Below the pieces are notes generated by a model. That model had not been told where the DNA came from. It saw only the letters and a list, made by a program, of their open reading frames with translations, and did no database searches. DNA of 12,086 nucleotides from DATKPE01 sp033854175 (GTDB taxonomy: Bacteria > Bacteroidota > Ignavibacteria > UBA10030 > SZUA-254), in NCBI GenBank assembly GCA_033854175.1, contig JAWOKN010000081.1:1-12086 (forward strand), read 5' to 3'. Positions 8,601 to 12,086 of this stretch are shown piece after piece. The first letter of the stretch is position 1; every line of letters begins with the position of its first letter. The position numbers were made by a program, and so were the translations under genes.

Positions 8601-8879
8601 GATGCTGACAACCGAGAGGCCCTCGTAGGACGAGGAGTAGATGTTGGAGATCTTCTCCATCGAGGAGAGCGCGTCCTCGATCGGCTTTGTGACGCTGTTC
8701 TCAACCTCGGTGGGGGAGGCGCCCGGATAGACGGTCGTCACGACCACGAAGGGGGGCTCCACCTTGGGGAGGAGCTCGTAACGGAGCTGAAGATAGCCGA
8801 AGACCCCCACCAGCCCGAGAGCAAGGAAGATGATGATGATCAGCGTCGGCCGGTTGATAGATAGTTCTGTTATCGTCAT
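5670..8879 (-). CDS. RND-family (HAE1/AcrB-like) inner-membrane efflux pump
   Basis: At 1069 residues the length is right for a hydrophobe/amphiphile efflux RND permease. One transmembrane helix lies near 11-30, then a large periplasmic porter domain, helices about 336-485, TM7 near 535-554, a second periplasmic domain, and TM8-12 from about 860 to 1012. The proton relay is intact: Asp401-Asp402 in LVIGILVDDSIVVLEN (TM4) and Lys926 in VGLVSKNAILLVD (TM10), matching AcrB D407/D408/K940. YPGASPTEVE (51-60) is typical of the family. The pump takes amphiphilic compounds from the periplasm or membrane and exports them through adaptor and channel using the proton gradient. The substrate cannot be read from sequence. 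AGGAG (8888-8892) lies 8 nt before ATG and overlaps the adaptor stop codon (TAG 8891-8893), so translation is probably coupled. The C-terminal tail after about 1020 is basic and proline-rich. Confidence 0.96.
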   Translation of the reverse strand: MTITELSINRPTLIIIIFLALGLVGVFGYLQLRYELLPKVEPPFVVVTTVYPGASPTEVENSVTKPIEDALSSMEKISNIYSSSYEGLSVVSIEFAYSADVNRSLQDAQRKVNGAMMTLPKDIRTPIIQKWSMSDVPIIQMGVSSNLPPRDLYQFMTDQIQPAFSKIEGVGQVQLVGGDIREIKINLDAQKVQAQGLSIAQITQVVKASNLDFPTGTVKSTETEAVVRIKGKFRSIDELRNLVVSRSHEGGDVRLGDIAEIEDGRQDYTTYSRTNGKTTVGINILKQSDANTVEVSERVREEIRGLEDRFANTGLKFDIVSDASIFTTEAANAVKEDLLVAVLLVSAVMFLFLHSVRNSVIVLISIPASLITSALVMWILDYSLNLMTLLALSLVIGILVDDSIVVLENIHHHLEKGEDRRGAALNGRNEIGFAALSITLVDVVVFVPLTLIVGLVGDIMREFSVVIVVSTLMSLFVSFTLTPMLASRFSKIEVMAGKTLIGRIASGFERWWKGITDGYFRLLSWSLKNQGKVLAGAVVLFIAALALPAVGLIGSEFMKEVDRGEFIVRLELSPSATLEYTNRVTQRVERIIAGIPEVRKIQANVGLGAQNVASSNTSGIYVLLTDRKERMRSTGEVANEIKHLARQIPGARVFIDQIAITGEQYGGGIQVTVCGTDQDSLLAMANRVSAVMRKTPTVTDVKFSAEQGKPEVVIDIDRQKMAAFGLTVFDVGTTLRVALTGDDESKFRDKQVEHPIQIALDKFDRSNPGDVANLSFTTPAGRQVELQQFAEIYPASGPSKMERFNRNSSITITGYVDNTIPVGNVAARFKELLGDRRVGGTSVTFVGGEKDRQDSFGKMGFALIASILFVYFIMVALYNSFIHPFVVLLSVPLALVGAMIALAASGNALSIFSALGIIMMVGLVSKNAILLVDRTNDNRERGQNVHDALIEAGQARIRPIVMTTLSMVFGMLPIAIASGAGSEWKNGLAWGLIGGLLSSMFLTLVIVPIVYNKIDRFRRTIPIIFAHPFKVPLLRPFRAFTRSRLDEKAPDAGLASPGGAEGYGPSWTR

Positions 8880-8890
8880 GGTATCATCTC

Positions 8891-9961
8891 CTACTCCGTC
8901 TCCCCGGACTGCGCACTGACAACGATCACCCTGGCCTGGTCGACGAGGTTGTTCTGCCCGCTGGTCACGATGCTGTCTCCCTCGCTTACACCCTGAAGGA
9001 CTTCGAGGACGGTCGCGGTCTGCCTTCCCAGGATGACCTTGCGGAGATACGCCCCCCCGTTCTGGACGATGAAGACCTCGGCATCCTTGATGCTCCCGAT
9101 CAGGGAAACCCTCGGGATGACCAGCGATGCTGTGGGCACGATCGATACAAAGGATATGCGTGCGAACATCCCCGCCTTCAGGGGATGCTGCGGATTGTTC
9201 GGCACCCTGATTTCCACGGGATAGGTGTGGGCATCATCGGCCTTTGTGGCGATGTTTTCGATCCTTCCGGAGAAGGTGACGCCGGCATACACGTCGGACG
9301 ACACCTCCACGGTGTCACCCGCCTTGAGTTGAAAGGCCTCGCGCTCGGGGACGTTTACCCGTACCTTCATCGAGGTGATGTCGACGATGTTGGCGACCGC
9401 AAAGCCAGCCGTGACCATCGTTCCGACGTTCACGAGGCGGGAATTGACCGTTCCGGCAATGGGGGACTTGATCCTTGTGTTCTCTACCTGCCGCCGTGCT
9501 ATGTCGAGCTGGTTCTCCGCCGCCTTCAGCCCCAGACGCGCGGCATCGAGCTGGGAGGCGGAGAGGGAGCTTTCCTGGTACAACGCCTCACTCCGCTCAA
9601 AATCACGCCGGGCCTTTTCGTAGTTGATTTCCGCCGCGGCCAGATTTGAACGGGGGATCTCATCCTCCACCTGCACCAAGACTGTCCCGGTGTTGACCCT
9701 GTCGCCAACACCGATATAGACCGCCTTGACAACCCCCTGCGTCTCCGAGACGACGTTGACGTCGTTGTCCGCGTTGATTGTCCCCACGAGTGACAGCGTG
9801 CTCGATAGTTTCTGCACGACAACGGGCGCTACCGTGACCGGCACATCCATGTTGATCAGTCCACCAGCCGAGCCCTGAGGTCGCTCCGAGGGCCTGAATA
9901 GGAAAAAGGCTGCCAACAGAAGTAGCGCGCAGATACCGATGATGATAGTCCGGGATTTCAT
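8891..9961 (-). CDS. RND efflux periplasmic adaptor (HlyD/AcrA-type membrane fusion protein)
   Basis: 356 residues from ATG 9961, supported by GGAAGG at 9968-9973 six nt upstream. The frame also opens at GTG 10066, but the extra 35 residues look random and would put the hydrophobic segment internally. Residues 5-22 are a single membrane anchor or uncleaved signal; Cys11 is not in a lipobox. Two lipoyl half-motifs (67-101, VGDRVNTGTVLVQVED; 162-198, IKSPIAGTVNSRLVNVG) flank an alpha-helical hairpin (103-161), followed by a beta-barrel (199-275, LKAGMFARISF) and a membrane-proximal domain (280-350, VIPRVSLIG, VSEGDSIVTSGQNNLVD). The protein bridges the pump encoded 11 nt downstream and the outer-membrane channel. 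The hairpin has about 59 residues, a normal short AcrA-like hairpin. It is the first gene of the efflux operon. Confidence 0.94.
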   Translation of the reverse strand: MKSRTIIIGICALLLLAAFFLFRPSERPQGSAGGLINMDVPVTVAPVVVQKLSSTLSLVGTINADNDVNVVSETQGVVKAVYIGVGDRVNTGTVLVQVEDEIPRSNLAAAEINYEKARRDFERSEALYQESSLSASQLDAARLGLKAAENQLDIARRQVENTRIKSPIAGTVNSRLVNVGTMVTAGFAVANIVDITSMKVRVNVPEREAFQLKAGDTVEVSSDVYAGVTFSGRIENIATKADDAHTYPVEIRVPNNPQHPLKAGMFARISFVSIVPTASLVIPRVSLIGSIKDAEVFIVQNGGAYLRKVILGRQTATVLEVLQGVSEGDSIVTSGQNNLVDQARVIVVSAQSGETE

Positions 9962-10236
9962 ACCGTACCTTCCAAGTTTGAATGTTCTGAAGTTTGTGCC
10001 GTGATGCCGGCCGAAAGAGGCGCCAGGTGCGAATTGTGAATCATCCGCAGGTGCCCGGGAGACCACTCGGGTACGAAGGCTGTCGTCCCGGCTCCGGCCG
10101 GGGAGCCAACCGGCAGCCGCAGTGTATCCTCCGGTCTTCTCGACTCTACTTTGTGCGTGAGCATGGCCCCGGTGAAGATGTTCCTGCGCAGTTGGGGCTG
10201 AGCAAGCTCCGTCAAAAGGATGACAATTGAATGCAT
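9958..10236 (-). CDS. Doubtful 92-codon leader ORF before the adaptor
   Basis: An ATG ORF runs from 10236 and ends with TGA at 9960-9958, overlapping the adaptor ATG as ATGA. That overlap is the arrangement used for translational coupling. The ORF lies inside the transcript expected from the promoter at 10289-10317. Against it: only a weak GAG before the ATG, no recognisable domain, and a low-complexity Gly/Ala/Pro middle. The ORF may be chance or a regulatory leader. It does not resemble a TetR or MarR regulator. Confidence 0.2.
   Translation of the reverse strand: MHSIVILLTELAQPQLRRNIFTGAMLTHKVESRRPEDTLRLPVGSPAGAGTTAFVPEWSPGHLRMIHNSHLAPLSAGITAQTSEHSNLEGTV
9968..9973 (-). promoter_or_regulatory. 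Ribosome binding site deciding the adaptor start
   Basis: GGAAGG on the minus strand is 6 nt from ATG 9961-9959. This selects the shorter adaptor protein, beginning MKSRTIIIG. Confidence 0.65.
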
Positions 10237-10276
10237 GCTCTCATGACGTAAGATGCCTGGCTGGAATTAGAGGGAT

Positions 10277-10304
10277 TGTACGGGATACACGATAAACATT
10301 CCCG
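10277..10304. promoter_or_regulatory. Operator-like inverted repeats over the efflux promoter
   Basis: CGGGA (10281-10285) and TCCCG (10300-10304) are inverted arms with a 14-nt spacer that contains the -10 element. A second, overlapping small palindrome, TGTA-CGGGA-TACA (10277-10289), covers the expected start site. A repressor bound here would block transcription. The arms are short, so chance is possible. Confidence 0.3.
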
Positions 10305-10317
10305 CTGAAAAAGTCAA
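10289..10317 (-). promoter_or_regulatory. Promoter candidate of the efflux operon
   Basis: Read on the minus strand, TTGACT (10317-10312) is followed after exactly 17 nt by TATCGT (10294-10289). The start would be near 10282, about 320 nt before the adaptor ATG. It is the best sigma70-like match in the gene-free stretch and points toward the operon. Confidence 0.5.
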
Positions 10318-10534
10318 GAACCGGATGAAATGAGCGGAAACCTCAGGAGGGTATTTTCAGGGATACATAGCGACGCGGCACCTTCCCCAGTGAGGCGGCA
10401 GTTGAACGCCTTATGATACCTTGAGTTGTCGAAACATCAGGCACTGTCAGCCGATAACCCCATGGTCATTCCCGCGCGGCACGGGAACTTCAGCGAGGGT
10501 CCGGATATGGGTGATGGGGCTGCGACCGGATGAC
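10318..10534. other. Gene-free interval between the efflux promoter and the acetyltransferase gene
   Basis: No ORF with a ribosome binding site or recognisable protein is visible on either strand. The only structure I see is a 6-bp stem, TTCCCG (10469-10474) with CGGGAA (10482-10487) and a 7-nt loop, downstream of the acetyltransferase stop. It lacks a T tract, so it is at best a weak terminator or an RNA 3' end. Confidence 0.4.
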
Positions 10535-10972
10535 TCACCGCAGCAATTTGTCAAAGACCCGCTGGGTTTTCGACACGCTGTAACCGAGGTTTGCGTAAAA
10601 GGCCTGCGCCCCGCTTCGTACGATGTTCGTTCTTACGCGTATCCGGCCGCAGCGCCGTGCCATCGCCCAGCGCTCCGATTCCTCCACAAGCTTCCTCCCG
10701 ATACCGAGATGACGCCGGGTTCTGGCGACAACAAGACCCCGGATCTCACAGCAGAATCCGTTTTCTATCGTCAGCACCCTGACGACCTGAATCCATCCTG
10801 CGATATCCGGGGCCTCCGCCACAAATACCGCCTGCTGAGGGTCAGAAGATGCATGTTCCAGACGATCCTTCACCTCGCGGAGCGTGGAAACATAACCGAG
10901 CTCTTCAAGAAGCGGGGTGATGTGCGGGGCGTCGTCCGGCGCCGCAATCCTGATCGAAATCAATCCAGCCAT
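10535..10972 (-). CDS. GNAT-family N-acetyltransferase
   Basis: 145 residues, the normal size for a single-domain GNAT. Residues 5-10 (ISIRIA) form strand 1, followed by DDAPHITPLLEELGY, the typical helix 1. The acetyl-CoA pyrophosphate loop is in motif A: CEIRGLVVARTRRHLGIG (75-92), with the R-x-x-G-x-G signature at Arg87-Gly92. AQAFYANLGYSVSKTQRVFDK (122-142) is motif B and the end of the fold. It should transfer an acetyl group from acetyl-CoA to an amine, which may be a small molecule or a protein N-terminus; the acceptor cannot be predicted. It acts in the cytoplasm, with no signal or membrane segment. The start ATG has an AAAGG stretch about 10 nt upstream, slightly far. It lies 84 nt downstream of the truncated gene in the same direction and could be read from its promoter. 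Confidence 0.9.
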   Translation of the reverse strand: MAGLISIRIAAPDDAPHITPLLEELGYVSTLREVKDRLEHASSDPQQAVFVAEAPDIAGWIQVVRVLTIENGFCCEIRGLVVARTRRHLGIGRKLVEESERWAMARRCGRIRVRTNIVRSGAQAFYANLGYSVSKTQRVFDKLLR

Positions 10973-11056
10973 GAGAAATGACCTTTCTGAAAGATCCGGA
11001 ATTCCGTGTAAAATTCATGTTACCCCCCCGCCGGTTCGTGGCCTCTGCCGGGAGGA

Positions 11057-12086
11057 TCAGAACTTTAAACGGAGAAGAGTCTCCTTTTTCAATCCGGATC
11101 GGACCGCGAAATCGGCACTGTCAAGAAAAGGTGCCTTGCCCCGTTGTTCCAGCCAGGAGGATACTTCATGATCCGTTATCTGAGGGATGAGCTTCATCAT
11201 GCCTTCCTCCGCCGTGTTGACGTCGAAGGAGAGGACCGAAGGGCCGCCAAAAGCGATGAGCTGTACGGAATCCCCCGGGACTGTACACCGGATCTGCGGG
11301 CCGATACGGGAATAAAGGAGCTGAGGGCTGTTCTGTACCTCGGTGTGCCATCGGCGAAGCGAATCAGTGATATTCTTGTTCCTGCGCTCCGCCAGATCCA
11401 GGCGCAGCGCACCAAGGTAATGATTTCTCCACATTGCGGAGGCCTGCGGACTGACAAATACGCCGTGGCTTAATTCGAGCAGAACCTCGGTGATGTCGCC
11501 TGCAACCGCCGGGTAGAGTTTCCTGTATGAATCCACAAAATAGAGAAGGAATGGGGATTCGGAGTCGACGTGATTCGATCTGAACATGTCAGCGAGCGCC
11601 TTCAGAATCCGCTCCTCGTGATCAACAATGAAGGGTCGGGAGGCGATGCTGTCCGGCCCGAGGGAAAGAGCATAAAAAAAGGAGGCATAAAAACCCTCAG
11701 ACTGCAGCAGCTGGCCGGGACCGCGCAGAGATGCAAAATCCCTCGACTTTTCAAGCTGCACTCGGACGTAATCGGGCCCTTTGAACGCTGGGCAGAATGC
11801 AAAATTGTTTTCTGCAACATCGTAATATCGCGAGCGTGTCTGAGAGAATGTCAGGAGATCGGATGCCTGGCGGTGATACTCGTCAAGCATGCTGGAGTTG
11901 TCGAAGTTGTACCGGTCGTGATGATAGCGTTGCCGTATGGTGGGGTCGTCGCAGTACCCCGCCGCCAGGGTTTCCAGATGTATCGCGAATCCCTCGTCAA
12001 ACGCAGTTCCCCTGTCCGTCAGCGCCGCCGTCGAATGCTGAATGGATGCGATCTCCCTTTTCGGTACTTCCCTGCCTCCGTTGAAA
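11057..12086 (-). CDS. C-terminal part of a large protein, possibly a gluzincin-type metallopeptidase (5'-truncated)
   Basis: The frame is open to the right edge of the window, well past the first in-frame ATG at 11890, so the start lies outside; 342 residues are visible. Residues 29-41 from the edge read FDEGFAIHLETLA. The E-G-x-A-x-x-x-E pattern is what follows the HExxH helix in gluzincin metallopeptidases, where the Glu is the third zinc ligand. The HExxH itself would be just outside the window, so the catalytic call is inference. The rest is largely helical (SEGFYASFFYALSLG, ILKALADMFRSNH, FLLYFVDSYRKLYPAV, ITEVLLELSHG), ending in a beta-rich tail (IRCTVPGDSVQLIAFGGPSVLSFDVN). I do not recognise a named family. 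Stop TGA at 11059-11057; no clear terminator before the acetyltransferase gene. Confidence 0.8.
   Translation of the reverse strand, partial: FNGGREVPKREIASIQHSTAALTDRGTAFDEGFAIHLETLAAGYCDDPTIRQRYHHDRYNFDNSSMLDEYHRQASDLLTFSQTRSRYYDVAENNFAFCPAFKGPDYVRVQLEKSRDFASLRGPGQLLQSEGFYASFFYALSLGPDSIASRPFIVDHEERILKALADMFRSNHVDSESPFLLYFVDSYRKLYPAVAGDITEVLLELSHGVFVSPQASAMWRNHYLGALRLDLAERRNKNITDSLRRWHTEVQNSPQLLYSRIGPQIRCTVPGDSVQLIAFGGPSVLSFDVNTAEEGMMKLIPQITDHEVSSWLEQRGKAPFLDSADFAVRSGLKKETLLRLKF

Noticed and set aside
8136..8864. 242-codon + strand ORF opposite the start of the RND pump gene
   Set aside because: Its composition is the repetitive Asp/Leu/Arg pattern expected from the antisense of GC-rich coding DNA; the pump on the other strand is unmistakable.
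9962..10066. N-terminal extension of the adaptor to GTG 10066
   Set aside because: The extra 35 residues would come before the membrane anchor and look random; a good ribosome binding site supports ATG 9961.
10421..10981. 186-codon + strand ORF over the acetyltransferase gene
   Set aside because: The minus-strand GNAT has an intact acetyl-CoA motif over the same bases; the + strand product is not protein-like.
1..12086. CRISPR array, insertion sequence, tRNA/rRNA or phage genes
   Set aside because: I saw no regularly spaced direct repeats, transposase motifs, terminal inverted repeats or RNA-gene sequences on reading both strands.

Overview
The window looks like chromosomal sequence from a free-living, fairly GC-rich bacterium of the Fibrobacteres-Chlorobi-Bacteroidetes (FCB) superphylum. 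The main clue is the first gene, which ends in a type A C-terminal sorting domain of the type IX secretion system (YPNPFNP, then LKIYNLLGQ, then GVYFYRL). This tail is frequent in Ignavibacteria, Kapabacteria and related FCB candidate phyla. The two best promoter candidates are sigma70-like (TTGAC -35, 17-nt spacer) rather than the classical Bacteroides -7 type, which fits a deep-branching lineage better than Bacteroides itself. This placement is inference. No rRNA, tRNA, IS element or CRISPR array is visible.

Left part, + strand. A 5'-truncated T9SS-exported surface protein (1-1026) is followed by a candidate terminator, a promoter and a leader of about 165 nt containing a terminator-like hairpin. 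Next come a small exported protein of unknown function (1269-1931) and a DUF2235 alpha/beta hydrolase with a GFSRG nucleophile elbow (2014-3129).

Centre, - strand. A complete tripartite RND efflux operon is read from right to left: promoter near 10289-10317, a leader of about 320 nt, periplasmic adaptor (8891-9961), HAE1-type inner-membrane pump (5670-8879) and outer-membrane channel (3162-5621). The channel gene is the most unusual object here. Its product carries a full ABC-type substrate-binding-protein-like domain of about 300 residues between the signal peptide and the TolC barrel/tunnel. The three products should form one proton-driven export machine across both membranes. No regulator gene lies next to the operon.

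Right part, - strand. A GNAT acetyltransferase (10535-10972) lies downstream of the C-terminal part of a larger protein (11057 to the window edge). The reading frame of that protein stays open to the edge and contains an EGFAIHLE segment resembling the third zinc-ligand region of gluzincin metallopeptidases. The stretch 9962-10534 has no convincing gene; it holds the efflux promoter, an operator-like inverted repeat and one doubtful 92-codon ORF.
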